Assembly: GCA_045105115.1 (NCBI GenBank)
Contig: JBGCDE010000056.1
Coordinates: 1-64,000, forward strand
Origin: JAUIET01 sp045105115
GTDB taxonomy: Bacteria > Pseudomonadota > Gammaproteobacteria > Pseudomonadales > JAUIET01
Reading direction: 5' to 3'
Length of the DNA: 64,000 nucleotides
The notes under the pieces are model-generated. The model saw only the letters and a program-made list of their open reading frames with translations. It was not told where the DNA came from and did not search any database. This document shows, piece by piece, positions 7,921 through 17,842 of this stretch. Numbering within the stretch: position 1 is the first letter of the stretch; every line of letters begins with the position of its first letter. The position numbers and the translations under genes are program-made.

Positions 7921-10686
7921 ATGCAAAAACAAATTCGACGCTTTTCTTACCTACTATTCTGGTTACTATTTACGCTAGTTTCTGGCACAGCTGTAACTGC
8001 AGCAGGTGTCTATTTATACCTTAGTCCGAATTTGCCAGATGTCGACGACCTATACGAGGTAAAATTACAGATACCGCTGCGCATTTACTCTTATGAGGGT
8101 GAACTCCTTGGCGAATTTGGTGAGAAGCGACGCACGCCTGTTACCTATGACCAGGTTCCCGATCAATTTGTTCGTGCCATTCTTGCCGCAGAAGATTCTC
8201 ATTTCGAAACCCACAGCGGTGTTGCTATCCGCGGCTTGTTACGCGCAACAATCGAGCTACTCCTTACTGGTGAAAAGCAAACCGGTGGCAGCACAATAAC
8301 CATGCAGGTTGCTCGAAACTTTTTCTTAAGCAGAGAACAAACCTTCACACGAAAATTCAATGAGATATTACTGGCGCTGGAAATTGAGCGGAAACTCACA
8401 AAAGAACAGATATTTGAGCTTTACGTAAACAAGATTTTCTGGGGCAATCGAGCCTATGGTGTGGAAGCCGCCGCGCAAGTGTATTACGGCAAAAGCGTTG
8501 GTGAACTTAATCTTGCACAGATGGCAATGATTGCCGGCTTACCGAAGGCGCCATCCAGTTTCAATCCAATTGTGAACCCAGAGCGTGCTATCACACGACG
8601 CAACTGGATACTGCGCCGCATGCTTGATTTGAACTACATCAAAGATCAGGATTATCGCACGGCAGTTGATTCCCCCATTAGCGCAGAGCTACACGGCTCT
8701 AAAGCCGAGGTGGATGCACCCTACGCCGCTGAGCTGGCTCGTTTGGAGCTATTGGAATTATTTGGTCGCGAAGCCTACGACAGCGGCTTGAATGTATATA
8801 CCAGTATCAAAAGCAAACTACAGACAGCAGCCAATGATGCAGTAAGGTCAGGCATTCTCGACTACGATCAACGCCATGGCTACCGTGGCCCGGAAGGGCA
8901 CAGCTTCGACGCCGATAAGCCGGAATTGAATATGGTGAATTGGTTGGCTGCGTTACAGGATAAGCGCACCATTAACGGCTTACTTCCAGCGGTCGTGCTG
9001 GATGTTCAGGACCAACATCTGGAGATATTGTTGGCAGAGAACGTCACTGCGCGTATCGAGTTTGAAAATGGATTACAACAAGCAAGGCGCTTCATAGATG
9101 AAAATACGCTGGATGCTGAGGTAGAGTCGGCAAAATCGGTGGCACAAGTTGGCGATCTGATCAGAGTCTATGCAATCGATGATCAAGGAAAACTCTTGGC
9201 AGAGCTGCCACGTCAGCAAGCGGCTGAACACAACATGGTTAATGCACCAACCATCGATTCAACATCTACTGAACAAGATAGCGATCTGGAAAGTGCTGGT
9301 GATAGCGTCTTGCAAACCGCTACACACCAGGCCACAACTTACACTTGGCATTTTGCCCAATTACCAAGGGTGCAATCTTCGCTGATCTCGGTAGACCCTA
9401 ATGATGGTGCTATACAGGCCGTTGTTGGCGGATTTGATTTTTACAGCAGTAAATTCAACCGTGCCACTCAAGGTGAACGGCAGCCAGGCTCGAACTTCAA
9501 GCCATTCATTTACGCCGCGGCGCTGGACAAGGGATTTACGGCTGCCAGCTTATTTAACGACGCGCCGGTTGTGATGCGTGATGCCGAACTTGAAAACACT
9601 TGGCGCCCTGAAAACGCCAGCGGAAAATTCTACGGCCCAACGCGCCTGCGCAAAGCGCTCTATTTGTCCCGTAATTTGGTGTCGGTAAGACTACTGCGAA
9701 CGATAACTCCACAATCTGCCATCAACTACGTGCAAGCGTTCGGTTTTGATGCAGAACGATTACCAAAAGATCTGTCCTTGTCTCTGGGTAGTCACGCAGT
9801 GACCCCTCTTGAGGTCGCCAGAGGCTACGCGGTGTTCGCCAATGGTGGCTATCTGGTAGAACCGCATATTATTCAGCGAATTGAAAACGGCGATGGCACA
9901 GTGTTGTTCAGGGCCAATCCGAAAATAGCCAATTGCCTGAAGTGCCCAGATCCTGATGAGGAGCCATTAGCCGGCCAACAGACACCTGAAGAAGAAGCGA
10001 TGGCAGAAAGTCAGCCTGTCGAGCCTAACCAGGATATTGAATCATCGAACGTCGCGCCAGAGTCCGAGCCACAGATGGCCTCGGCAACCCCGCTGGAACA
10101 ACTGCTGAGCAATGACCTGGGCGATGACTTGCCAGACCCCATTGCTGCACCCCGGGTTATAGAAGAACGCATCGCATACATAATGGATAACTTCCTGAAG
10201 GATGTGATTCGACGCGGCACGGGCATCAAAGCACGAGAATTGAACCGGGCTGATATTGCGGGCAAAACCGGCACAACCAACGGCCCTGTTGATGCCTGGT
10301 TCTCAGGCTATAACCCTGATTTGATTACTACTGTTTGGCTCGGTTTCGATCAAAACCAGTTTCTCGGTAAACGCGAATATGGCGGCTCTGCGTCTCTACC
10401 GATATGGATCGATTACATGCGCACCGCGCTGGAAGGCAAGCCAGAAGTACTGCGCCGCCGACCCAATGGTCTTACCAGTGTGAGAATTGACCCGGAATCA
10501 GGCTTACTGGCCTCGCCGCTGCAAGACAATGCTATCTTCGAGATGTTTCGAGTTGAAAATGCGCCTCTGGAACGCGCCCCGGACCCTGTTGGCTATGAGC
10601 TAGACAATGAAGGGGGAGACGGTATTGAGGGTGAGCCGACTCCGTATGGTGCCTCTGAGAGCGATTCGCTGGAAGAATTGTTCTAG
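7921..10686 (+). CDS. mrcA: penicillin-binding protein 1A (bifunctional transglycosylase/transpeptidase)
   Basis: This 921-residue class A PBP polymerises and cross-links peptidoglycan in the periplasm. An N-terminal membrane anchor (about residues 11-33) precedes a GT51 domain with EDSHFETHSG at 91-100 (catalytic Glu91) and GGSTITMQ. A PBP1a-type OB insertion follows, then the transpeptidase with SxxK at Ser524-Lys527, SRN at 583-585 and KTGTT at 782-786. A Glu/Pro-rich acidic insert lies between the SRN and KTG motifs (about residues 675-735), longer than I would expect and probably flexible. It is divergent from pilMNOPQ, the classical mrcA position. Commonly also called ponA. Confidence 0.95.
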   Translation: MQKQIRRFSYLLFWLLFTLVSGTAVTAAGVYLYLSPNLPDVDDLYEVKLQIPLRIYSYEGELLGEFGEKRRTPVTYDQVPDQFVRAILAAEDSHFETHSGVAIRGLLRATIELLLTGEKQTGGSTITMQVARNFFLSREQTFTRKFNEILLALEIERKLTKEQIFELYVNKIFWGNRAYGVEAAAQVYYGKSVGELNLAQMAMIAGLPKAPSSFNPIVNPERAITRRNWILRRMLDLNYIKDQDYRTAVDSPISAELHGSKAEVDAPYAAELARLELLELFGREAYDSGLNVYTSIKSKLQTAANDAVRSGILDYDQRHGYRGPEGHSFDADKPELNMVNWLAALQDKRTINGLLPAVVLDVQDQHLEILLAENVTARIEFENGLQQARRFIDENTLDAEVESAKSVAQVGDLIRVYAIDDQGKLLAELPRQQAAEHNMVNAPTIDSTSTEQDSDLESAGDSVLQTATHQATTYTWHFAQLPRVQSSLISVDPNDGAIQAVVGGFDFYSSKFNRATQGERQPGSNFKPFIYAAALDKGFTAASLFNDAPVVMRDAELENTWRPENASGKFYGPTRLRKALYLSRNLVSVRLLRTITPQSAINYVQAFGFDAERLPKDLSLSLGSHAVTPLEVARGYAVFANGGYLVEPHIIQRIENGDGTVLFRANPKIANCLKCPDPDEEPLAGQQTPEEEAMAESQPVEPNQDIESSNVAPESEPQMASATPLEQLLSNDLGDDLPDPIAAPRVIEERIAYIMDNFLKDVIRRGTGIKARELNRADIAGKTGTTNGPVDAWFSGYNPDLITTVWLGFDQNQFLGKREYGGSASLPIWIDYMRTALEGKPEVLRRRPNGLTSVRIDPESGLLASPLQDNAIFEMFRVENAPLERAPDPVGYELDNEGGDGIEGEPTPYGASESDSLEELF

Positions 10687-10724
10687 CCAGCGAGCAATCG
10701 CCGAAATACTTGCCAATCCCTCCT

Positions 10725-11969
10725 TTATAGAGGGTAGTGTGACGGATAAGCCTGCTGCGCCACACCACTATCTACGGCCGCTTTCGCAACCGCTGCTGAC
10801 ACTTTGCTCAGTAAGCGACTGTCCATGGGTTTCGGAATGATGTATTCACGACCAAACTCGAGCTTATCGATACCTACGGCTTCCAGTACCTCGTCGGTAA
10901 CTGGTTCGCGCGCCAGGCCTTTAATCGCGTGTACCGCCGCCACCTTCATGGCTTCATTGATTTGCGACGCGCGCACATCCAGAGCACCACGAAAAATATA
11001 GGGGAAGCCAAGCACATTGTTCACCTGATTGGCGTAATCAGAACGACCCGTCGCCATGATTACATCACTTCGGGTTTCATGGGCTACTTCCGGTGAAATT
11101 TCCGGGTCCGGATTCGAGCACGCAAACACCAGCGGGTCAGCAGCCATGCTGGCTAGATTATCAGCCGACAGCAAGTTAGCCCCACTTAGCCCGATGAATA
11201 CATCAGCGTCTTTACAAGCGTCAGACAAAGTCCTGAGTCCAGTGGGAATGGCAAATTCCTGCTTGTATTGATTCAGGTCGGTGCGTTCATCATGAATCAC
11301 GCCATTACGGTCGAGCATTATGATGTTGTCGGGATTTGCGCCCACGTTCTTTAAAAGCCGCATACCGGCAATCGCTGCTGAACCTGCACCTAAACAAACG
11401 ATACGAACATCTTTCAACCGTTTACCGGCAATATCCAGACCGTTTAGCACGCCGGCTGCTGTAACAATGGCCGTGCCATGCTGGTCATCGTGAAAGACCG
11501 GAACGTTGCAGTCCTGAATCAGACGACGCTCTATTTCAAAACATTCTGGCGCTTTTATGTCTTCCAGGTTAATTCCACCAAAGGTATCGGCTATCGAACG
11601 GACCACCGTCACGAAGGTATCAATCTCGGTAACATCAACCTCAATATCCACCGAATTAATTTGTGCGAAACGTTTAAACAGAAGGCTTTTACCTTCCATA
11701 ACCGGTTTGCTTGCCAGCGCGCCCAAATTGCCAAGCCCTAATATGGCCGTGCCATTGGATATCACAGCAACCAGATTGCCTTTGCCGGTATACCGGTAAG
11801 CATTCTGGGCGTCACTGTGTATTTCGCGCACAGGCTCGGCCACACCTGGGCTGTAAGCTAGAGCGAGGTCATCTTGAGAGTTTGCTGAAGTAGTGAGCTC
11901 GGTGCTCATTTTGCCGGGCGTTGGGTGCTCGTGATAGGCGAGCGCCCGGCTTCTCAGATCATCTGGCAT
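10725..11969 (-). CDS. maeB: malic enzyme, short form without phosphotransacetylase domain
   Basis: The enzyme decarboxylates malate to pyruvate with reduction of NAD(P). The 414 residues include the malic N-terminal signature (LALAYSPGVAEPVREI), the catalytic KAPECFEIERRL region, the metal-binding HDDQHGTA motif and a Rossmann GAGSAAIAGM. E. coli MaeB is about 760 residues with a C-terminal Pta-like domain; this one ends after the malic enzyme part, as in Pseudomonas. It is convergent with mrcA, 38 bp away; a weak CCCTC/GAGGG hairpin at 10718-10734 straddles its 3' end. Cofactor preference cannot be told from sequence. Confidence 0.9.
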   Translation of the reverse strand: MPDDLRSRALAYHEHPTPGKMSTELTTSANSQDDLALAYSPGVAEPVREIHSDAQNAYRYTGKGNLVAVISNGTAILGLGNLGALASKPVMEGKSLLFKRFAQINSVDIEVDVTEIDTFVTVVRSIADTFGGINLEDIKAPECFEIERRLIQDCNVPVFHDDQHGTAIVTAAGVLNGLDIAGKRLKDVRIVCLGAGSAAIAGMRLLKNVGANPDNIIMLDRNGVIHDERTDLNQYKQEFAIPTGLRTLSDACKDADVFIGLSGANLLSADNLASMAADPLVFACSNPDPEISPEVAHETRSDVIMATGRSDYANQVNNVLGFPYIFRGALDVRASQINEAMKVAAVHAIKGLAREPVTDEVLEAVGIDKLEFGREYIIPKPMDSRLLSKVSAAVAKAAVDSGVAQQAYPSHYPL

Positions 11970-12016
11970 TTAAAAGCACCTTGTTGATTGCCTTTGTTTG
12001 GGCAACCACACAGGAC

Positions 12017-12232
12017 TTACTTCGCCAGTTTGCGATTACCGAAACGTTTGTTGAATCGATCAACCCGACCGCCAGTATCCAGTACTTTCTGTTTGCCGGT
12101 GTAGAACGGGTGGCAATTGGAACATACTTCCACATGGATGTCTTTGGCCAGGGTAGATCGAGTTTCGATAACATTACCGCAGCTGCAGGTGACTGTCATG
12201 TCACCGTAATTTGGATGAATATCTGCTTTCAT
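12017..12232 (-). CDS. rpmE: 50S ribosomal protein bL31, zinc-binding type
   Basis: The 71-residue protein begins MKADIHPNY and keeps the cysteines of the zinc-binding form of L31 (CSC and CSNC). It ends with the basic tail GKQKVLDTGGRVDRFNKRF. AGGT is present upstream of the ATG. It is divergent from priA, the same relation as in Pseudomonas. The zinc form is usually replaced by a Cys-free paralogue under zinc limitation; no paralogue is present here. Confidence 0.96.
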   Translation of the reverse strand: MKADIHPNYGDMTVTCSCGNVIETRSTLAKDIHVEVCSNCHPFYTGKQKVLDTGGRVDRFNKRFGNRKLAK

Positions 12233-12432
12233 TGGTTTTACCTGTCAAAGTGGCACCGCCACGCTGTGTTTCAGCGCACCGTACCGGAGGTATTGTGAGT
12301 GAACGGGCGCGAGATAATACCAGACAATCCGCGTTTGACAAGCTGCCGCCTGGCGCGTCGTTCGGGCAGCAGGTCTAGAGTCTTGTTGGGAAAAGGATAG
12401 AATAGCGGATTAATACCGATTACAGCCACTCA

Positions 12433-14691
12433 ATGCACCAATACCCATGCGTTTACCGCTGCGCGATCCAGAGCCCGCTGAACCGCCTGTTTGACTACCT
12501 GCCCCCGCAGGCGTCAGTGGATGTCTTGAGACAGGCCAAGCCAGGTATGCGTCTGTGGGTGCCCTTCGGGCGCAGACGCATTGTCGCGATCTTGTTGGAA
12601 ATTACGCAAAGCAGTGAATTTGCGCCCAATAAACTGCGCAATGCCGAACGATTTATTGACGAGCAACCACTGCTGGATAATAGCTATTTCCAGTTATTTC
12701 AATGGGTAGCAGACTACTACCACCATCCCGTTGGCGATACAATTTTTGGCTTTTTACCCAGCTTGCTTCGCAAAGGCCGCAGCGCAGACAAAACCATCGC
12801 AAGCGCTGAACGAGCGTGGCAGTTAAGCCTCCAGGGGCAAGGCTTGATCAGTGAAGACAGTGGCACGGTTTTAAAACGCGCGCCAAAACAGGGCCAGCTG
12901 CTCAAAACACTGTTTGAGCAAGGCGTATTGACCCAAGCCGAACTGGCCGATTCGGGATTTTCTACCGCCATTACCAAAACTCTCAGCGACAAAGGCTTGA
13001 TTGAGCCTGCCAGCTCTAAAGACAATTTCAAAACCGGCAAAGCTCCCGCCAAAAACTCAGTAGCCGAGCACTTACAGGCAAATGCGGAACAAAGACTGGC
13101 GATCGATGCTGTTGCCGCACAAATGAATAATTACCATTGTTTCCTTCTGCATGGCATTACCGGCAGCGGAAAAACCGAAGTGTATCTGCAATTGATTGAA
13201 CGCTGCTTGCACGTCGGCAAACAGGCTCTGATCTTAGTACCTGAAATTGGCTTAACCCCACAAATGCTGGAACGCTTCCAACAACGCTTTGGTGGTGACA
13301 TTCTTGCTCTTCATAGCGGCATGACCGACGTTCAAAGACTCAATGCCTGGCTGACCGCCCGTAATGGTCAAGCACAGATTGTGATTGGCACACGCTCGGC
13401 TTTGTTGGCGCCACTGCCGGCTTTGGGTCTAATTATTGTGGACGAAGAACACGACGGCTCATTCAAGCAGCAAGACGGACTGCGCTATTCAGCGCGCGAC
13501 CTTGCCATTAAACGTGCTCATTTAAATGATATTCCCGTGTTGCTCGGTTCAGCTACACCATCGCTGGAAAGTCTTGCGAATGCAAAACAAGGTAAATACA
13601 GTCTGTTAGAGCTAACTCAGCGTGCTGGTGGCGCATTGCCACCGCACATTAATTTGAGCGATTGCAACGAGCCTTTCGCGGCAGACGGGCTAGCCTTCAC
13701 TGTAATCGACGCCGCACGTCGTCATCTAAAAGAAGGCGCCCAAGTACTAATCTTCATTAACCGGCGCGGCTTCGCACCGTCCCTGCTGTGTTCACAGTGT
13801 GGCTGGATTGCCAAATGCTCAGCGTGCGATGTTCGCATGACCGCCCATTTGATGGGAAATCAATTAATCTGCCACCATTGCGAGCGACGCGAAATCTGGC
13901 CAAAACAATGCCCGACTTGCCAGCATCAACCCTTGCAGACCCTGGGCAGCGGCACGCAAAAACTTGAGCAAACCCTGGAGCAGCATTTTCCGGATGTGGC
14001 AGTCATCAGGGTGGATCGCGATTCAACCCAGCGTAAAGGATCACTGCACAGCAAGCTTGCCAAGGCTCAATCAGGCGAACCCTGTGTATTGCTGGGCACA
14101 CAGATGCTGGCCAAGGGACACCATTTTCCCAATCTTTCGATGGTCGCGATTCTGGACGCCGACACTGCTTTATACAGCTCGGATTACCGCGGCCCGGAAC
14201 GTATGGCGCAAACAATTACGCAAGTGGCTGGTCGCGCTGGTCGTGGAGAACGACCAGGTGAAGTGTTTGTCCAAAGCCAGCTACCCGACCACCCGCTGCT
14301 TATTCAAATAACCACCGACAGCTACGGCGAATTCGCAGACAGACTATTAGAGGAACGCTCTGCATTAGCCTTACCGCCCTTCAGCAAATCGGCTGCCTTG
14401 TTTGGCGAACATCGAGCGCTGGATGAGCTTCTGGAATGCATGCGCGTCTTGCGTCAAAACGTGGAACGATCACTTGGCAAACAAGGCCTTGGCGACATAA
14501 TGACCGTTGGGCCTGTGCCTGCTCCTATGCCGCGCAAGTCAAACCGCTTTCGGGCACAAATGATCTTATACAGTCAGCAACCGAGTACCCTCCACCGCTA
14601 TTTGTCGTCACTGAGAAAAACACTTGATCAAAATACAACACCCAGAGGCATGCGCCTGGCCATTGACGTTGACCCAATAGATACAAATTAG
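12433..14691 (+). CDS. priA: primosomal helicase PriA
   Basis: PriA is the 3'-5' helicase that restarts collapsed replication forks. The 752 residues show the N-terminal DNA-binding domain, Walker A GITGSGKTEVY at 241-251, the DEEH box at 337-340, and the zinc-binding insertion with paired cysteines (CSQCGWIAKCSACD, CHHC, CPTC). The C-terminal helicase motif VAGRAGRGERPG is also present. The length is normal. The ATG at 12433 lies 200 bp from divergent rpmE. In Pseudomonas argS follows; here the SPOR gene does. Confidence 0.97.
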   Translation: MHQYPCVYRCAIQSPLNRLFDYLPPQASVDVLRQAKPGMRLWVPFGRRRIVAILLEITQSSEFAPNKLRNAERFIDEQPLLDNSYFQLFQWVADYYHHPVGDTIFGFLPSLLRKGRSADKTIASAERAWQLSLQGQGLISEDSGTVLKRAPKQGQLLKTLFEQGVLTQAELADSGFSTAITKTLSDKGLIEPASSKDNFKTGKAPAKNSVAEHLQANAEQRLAIDAVAAQMNNYHCFLLHGITGSGKTEVYLQLIERCLHVGKQALILVPEIGLTPQMLERFQQRFGGDILALHSGMTDVQRLNAWLTARNGQAQIVIGTRSALLAPLPALGLIIVDEEHDGSFKQQDGLRYSARDLAIKRAHLNDIPVLLGSATPSLESLANAKQGKYSLLELTQRAGGALPPHINLSDCNEPFAADGLAFTVIDAARRHLKEGAQVLIFINRRGFAPSLLCSQCGWIAKCSACDVRMTAHLMGNQLICHHCERREIWPKQCPTCQHQPLQTLGSGTQKLEQTLEQHFPDVAVIRVDRDSTQRKGSLHSKLAKAQSGEPCVLLGTQMLAKGHHFPNLSMVAILDADTALYSSDYRGPERMAQTITQVAGRAGRGERPGEVFVQSQLPDHPLLIQITTDSYGEFADRLLEERSALALPPFSKSAALFGEHRALDELLECMRVLRQNVERSLGKQGLGDIMTVGPVPAPMPRKSNRFRAQMILYSQQPSTLHRYLSSLRKTLDQNTTPRGMRLAIDVDPIDTN

Positions 14692-14771
14692 ACCATTCTG
14701 CCCCTGACTCGATTGGCAACACCGACCTTGGTTTGCATAATAGCGCCGACCAATCCCTTCTGTTTCTCACC

Positions 14772-15365
14772 ATGGCCTACGATTTTGCCAAGCGCAAAAA
14801 AAAGCGCAAACGCACCTCTAAAAAACAACAAGAACTGAGTTCACGACCAGTTTGGTTTGGAACCGGTGTTGCCTGTGGTTTGTTTATTGCCTACTTGTTG
14901 CACCTGACACAATGGCTACCTCATAGCGCGCCCGACAACGCAGTAGCCAAACAAACCGCCCCTGTGGCAATAGAGCCAAAGCAAGCGCCGAAGAAAGCGG
15001 AACAAGCCGCCGGATCTGGGAACAAGACCGCGCGATTCGAGTTTTACGACATGTTGCCTGAACGCCAGGCTAAAGTAAGCCAAAGCAGTAAAGGCGCCTA
15101 CAAAACCCGTGAAGAACTCAAGCAAAAGCCCATATCATATTTACTGCAAGCCGGTTCTTTTGCGGTGGCCAAAGACGCCGAAAATCATCGAGCAACGATT
15201 ACTCTGCTGGGCTTAACACCCAGGGTTGAGGCGCAAACCTTGCCTTCCGGCACAACAGCGCACCGGGTGTTTGTTGGTCCGTATGCATCGCATGGCGCCA
15301 TGGAGCATGCCCGCGCCACTCTGCACTCAGAAGGAATCGAGACTCTGCTACTTGAGAAACGCTAA
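14772..15365 (+). CDS. SPOR-domain cell-division protein (FtsN-like)
   Basis: I start this gene at the ATG at 14772 (197 residues, MAYDFAKRKKKRKRT) because homologues begin with a short basic cytoplasmic tail; an in-frame ATG at 14733 would add 13 residues. A basic N-terminus, one transmembrane helix (GTGVACGLFIAYLLHL), a Pro/Ala/Lys linker and a C-terminal SPOR domain (YLLQAGSFAVAKDAE to ARATLHSEGIETLLL) form the FtsN architecture. SPOR domains bind denuded glycan at the septum. The position between priA and hslV matches the FtsN-like gene of Pseudomonas. The peptidoglycan-synthase-activating motif of E. coli FtsN is not obvious. Confidence 0.8.
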   Translation: MAYDFAKRKKKRKRTSKKQQELSSRPVWFGTGVACGLFIAYLLHLTQWLPHSAPDNAVAKQTAPVAIEPKQAPKKAEQAAGSGNKTARFEFYDMLPERQAKVSQSSKGAYKTREELKQKPISYLLQAGSFAVAKDAENHRATITLLGLTPRVEAQTLPSGTTAHRVFVGPYASHGAMEHARATLHSEGIETLLLEKR

Positions 15366-15417
15366 GCTCGCCCCCATACAATAGAATTACGCTCACTTCT
15401 CAGCTTCGGAGACCCCA

Positions 15418-15960
15418 ATGGAGCAATATCGCGGCACAACTATCGTGTCGGTTAGACGCAATGGCCACGTAGTCATTGGCGGTGACGGCCAGGTCAGTCA
15501 GGGCAACACCATCATGAAAGGTAATGCCCGCAAAGTGCGACGCCTGCACAACAATCAGGTATTGGCCGGATTTGCAGGCGGAACAGCTGATGCGTTTACC
15601 TTGTTCGAGTTGTTCGAAGCGCAACTGGACAAATATCAGGGCAAGCTAATGCGCGCCGCTGTGGAACTGGCGAAAGCCTGGCGCACAGAGCGCTCTCTAA
15701 GACGCCTTGAGGCCTTGCTCGCGGTGGCCGACAAAGACACATCATTGATCATAACTGGCAATGGCGACGTAATAGAACCTGAAGACAGTCTGATAGCAAT
15801 TGGCTCAGGCGGCCCATTTGCACAATCGGCTGCACGCGCCCTGCTGGACAACACCGAACTCAGCGCTCGTGAAATTACCGAGAAAGCACTGGGCATTGCC
15901 GGCGATATTTGCATCTATACCAACCACAATCACACCATCGAAGAACTGGCAGAAAAATGA
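15418..15960 (+). CDS. hslV: HslV (ClpQ) peptidase subunit of the HslUV protease
   Basis: HslV forms the double-hexamer proteolytic core activated by HslU. The catalytic threonine begins TTIVSVRRNGHVVIGGDG after a six-residue propeptide, MEQYRG; in E. coli only the initiator Met precedes it. The length is 180. GGAG lies about 6 nt before the ATG. Its stop overlaps the hslU start (ATGA at 15957-15960), so the two subunits are translationally coupled. Confidence 0.97.
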   Translation: MEQYRGTTIVSVRRNGHVVIGGDGQVSQGNTIMKGNARKVRRLHNNQVLAGFAGGTADAFTLFELFEAQLDKYQGKLMRAAVELAKAWRTERSLRRLEALLAVADKDTSLIITGNGDVIEPEDSLIAIGSGGPFAQSAARALLDNTELSAREITEKALGIAGDICIYTNHNHTIEELAEK

Positions 15961-17276
15961 GCAATATGACGCCACGTGAAATCGTTCACGAACTTGACCG
16001 CCACATAGTTGGCCAGTCGGACGCAAAACGCGCTGTAGCGATAGCCCTGCGTAACCGCTGGCGGCGCATGCAACTCGATGAGGATATGCGCGAAGAGATC
16101 ACGCCAAAAAATATCTTGATGATTGGCCCGACTGGTGTCGGCAAGACCGAGATTGCGCGCCGTCTGGCTAAACTGGCGAACGCGCCATTTATAAAAGTAG
16201 AGGCCACCAAATTCACCGAAGTCGGCTACGTAGGCCGAGACGTAGAATCGATTGTGCGCGACCTGGTAGACGGTTCAATTAAAAAACTGCGTGAAGAAGA
16301 GTACGCAAAGGTCGATCACCGCGCGATGGACGCCGCCGAAGAACGCGTTTTGGACGCGTTACTCCCGCCTGCACGCGACGCTGATACGGAAGAAAAGGAA
16401 ACCAGCACCCGTCAGATTTTCAGAAAAAAACTGCGTGAAGGCGAGCTCGATGACAAAGAAATCGAAATCGACCTAAGCAGCTCACCGATGGTAGCCCAGA
16501 TCATGGCACCACCCGGTATGGAGGAAATGACAGACCAACTGCAATCCATGTTTTCCAACATGGGCAGTGGCAAAAAGAGCACCAGAAAACTCACTGTTAA
16601 AGCGGCTCTCTCGAGCTTGCGAGATGAAGAAGCTGCCAAACTAATTAATGAAGACGACCTCAAACTACGCGCCGTTGAAGAAGCCGAGCAAAACGGCATC
16701 GTATTCATTGACGAGTTAGACAAAGTGGCAAAACGCAGCGAAGGCGCAGGCGCTGATGTATCCCGTGAGGGCGTTCAACGCGACCTGCTGCCGCTGATTG
16801 AAGGCTGCACAGTCACCACAAAATACGGCACCGTGAAAACCGACCATATTCTGTTTATTGCATCGGGTGCATTTCACCTGGCCAAGCCCAGCGACCTGAT
16901 ACCGGAATTACAAGGCAGACTGCCAATCCGGGTAGAGCTCAGTGCACTAAGCCCGGACGACTTCCGTAGAATTCTAACCGAGCCCAAAGCCTCGCTCACC
17001 GAGCAATACCGCGCACTGCTCGCCACAGAAGGGGTCAAGGTTGAATTCACCGACGACGGCATACAGAAAGTTGCAGAGATTGCTTGGGAAGTGAATGAGC
17101 GCACCGAAAACATAGGTGCCCGACGCTTGCATACTGTTTTGGAACGCTTGCTGGAAAGCGCCTCTTTTGATGCGGCCGATAAAGGTGACAGCACACTGAA
17201 CATTGACAGCGCCTATGTTGAAGAACAAGTTGGCGAACTAGCTCAGGATGAAGACCTGAGCCGATTTATTCTATAG
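15957..17276 (+). CDS. hslU: HslU (ClpY) ATPase subunit of the HslUV protease
   Basis: HslU is the AAA+ unfoldase ring feeding HslV. From the ATG overlapping the hslV stop it is 439 residues, MSNMTPREIVHELDRHIVGQ. Walker A GPTGVGKTEIA is near residue 57, the pore loop GYVG follows, Walker B is VFIDELDKV, and the C-terminus EDLSRFIL is the conserved tail that inserts into HslV pockets. An upstream in-frame ATG at 15909 lies inside hslV and is not used. The gene is usually heat-shock controlled; no sigma-32 promoter was identified here. Confidence 0.97.
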   Translation: MSNMTPREIVHELDRHIVGQSDAKRAVAIALRNRWRRMQLDEDMREEITPKNILMIGPTGVGKTEIARRLAKLANAPFIKVEATKFTEVGYVGRDVESIVRDLVDGSIKKLREEEYAKVDHRAMDAAEERVLDALLPPARDADTEEKETSTRQIFRKKLREGELDDKEIEIDLSSSPMVAQIMAPPGMEEMTDQLQSMFSNMGSGKKSTRKLTVKAALSSLRDEEAAKLINEDDLKLRAVEEAEQNGIVFIDELDKVAKRSEGAGADVSREGVQRDLLPLIEGCTVTTKYGTVKTDHILFIASGAFHLAKPSDLIPELQGRLPIRVELSALSPDDFRRILTEPKASLTEQYRALLATEGVKVEFTDDGIQKVAEIAWEVNERTENIGARRLHTVLERLLESASFDAADKGDSTLNIDSAYVEEQVGELAQDEDLSRFIL

Positions 17277-17285
17277 CCGCACACC

Positions 17286-17675
17286 ATGTCAGACGCACCC
17301 ATTCCCAACAATATTCATCTGCACAAGCATTCCGCCGAACTGGAGCTAGGCTACAGTGACGGCGCTTCGTACCGCCTGAGCTGCGAATACCTGCGGGTAT
17401 ATTCCCCGTCAGCCGAAGTTCGTGGCCACGGCAAAGGCCAGGAAGTGCTACAAACCGGCAAAAAGTACGTCAATATTGAGGGGATAGAAGCCACCGGCAA
17501 CTACGCCATTCAAATCAGCTTCAATGACGGCCACGACACCGGTATTTATTCCTGGGACTATCTGTACGATCTGTGCGCAAATCAGCAAGCCAAATGGCAA
17601 GATTATCTGGCAAGGCTTAAGGCTGAGGAAGGTAGTCGGGAACCAAATTCGGATCCGATAATCTTTAAATCCTAG
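17286..17675 (+). CDS. DUF971 / GBBH-like N-terminal domain protein
   Basis: This 129-residue protein matches the small DUF971 family, the domain also found at the N-terminus of gamma-butyrobetaine hydroxylase (visible: LRVYSPSAEV, then GNYAIQISFNDGHDTGIYSWDYLY). It has no signal peptide or membrane segment. Zinc or iron-sulfur related roles have been proposed for the family, but nothing in this sequence shows a reaction. It starts 9 bp after hslU, so it is probably co-transcribed with hslVU, and a palindromic element begins 23 bp after its stop. Confidence 0.85.
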   Translation: MSDAPIPNNIHLHKHSAELELGYSDGASYRLSCEYLRVYSPSAEVRGHGKGQEVLQTGKKYVNIEGIEATGNYAIQISFNDGHDTGIYSWDYLYDLCANQQAKWQDYLARLKAEEGSREPNSDPIIFKS

Positions 17676-17698
17676 AGATCAATCCCATCGCGTCCGGC

Positions 17699-17804
17699 GC
17701 TGGACTGCCTATTAGCTAGCTGGACACGCCGTGAATCCATCCATGGAGTCTCATTTTCGACATCCATGTCTCAAACGGTCCAGCTAGCTAATAGGCAGCC
17801 CAGC
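17699..17804 (+). repeat. palindromic element copy A (26-bp stem, 54-nt conserved centre)
   Basis: Arms 17699-17724 and 17779-17804 pair at 25 of 26 positions. The centre, 17725-17778, starts CACGCCGT and contains CCATCCATGG, matching three other copies in the window. Inside it a second hairpin forms with tandem T-C mismatches. The element lies 23 nt after the DUF971 stop in sense orientation. No T-tract follows, so it is not a classical terminator. Confidence 0.85.
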
Positions 17805-17842
17805 ACCTCAGTGCCAATCATCGGCAGCACCTACCAAAGAGA

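Noticed and set aside
15909..15956. Upstream start for hslU
   Set aside because: It falls inside hslV; the overlapping ATGA at 15957 gives the standard N-terminus.
17699..17804. Integron attC site as explanation for the palindromic element
   Set aside because: attC sites conserve their outer R'/R'' ends and vary the middle; here the middle is conserved and the outer stem varies, and no integrase or cassette array is present.
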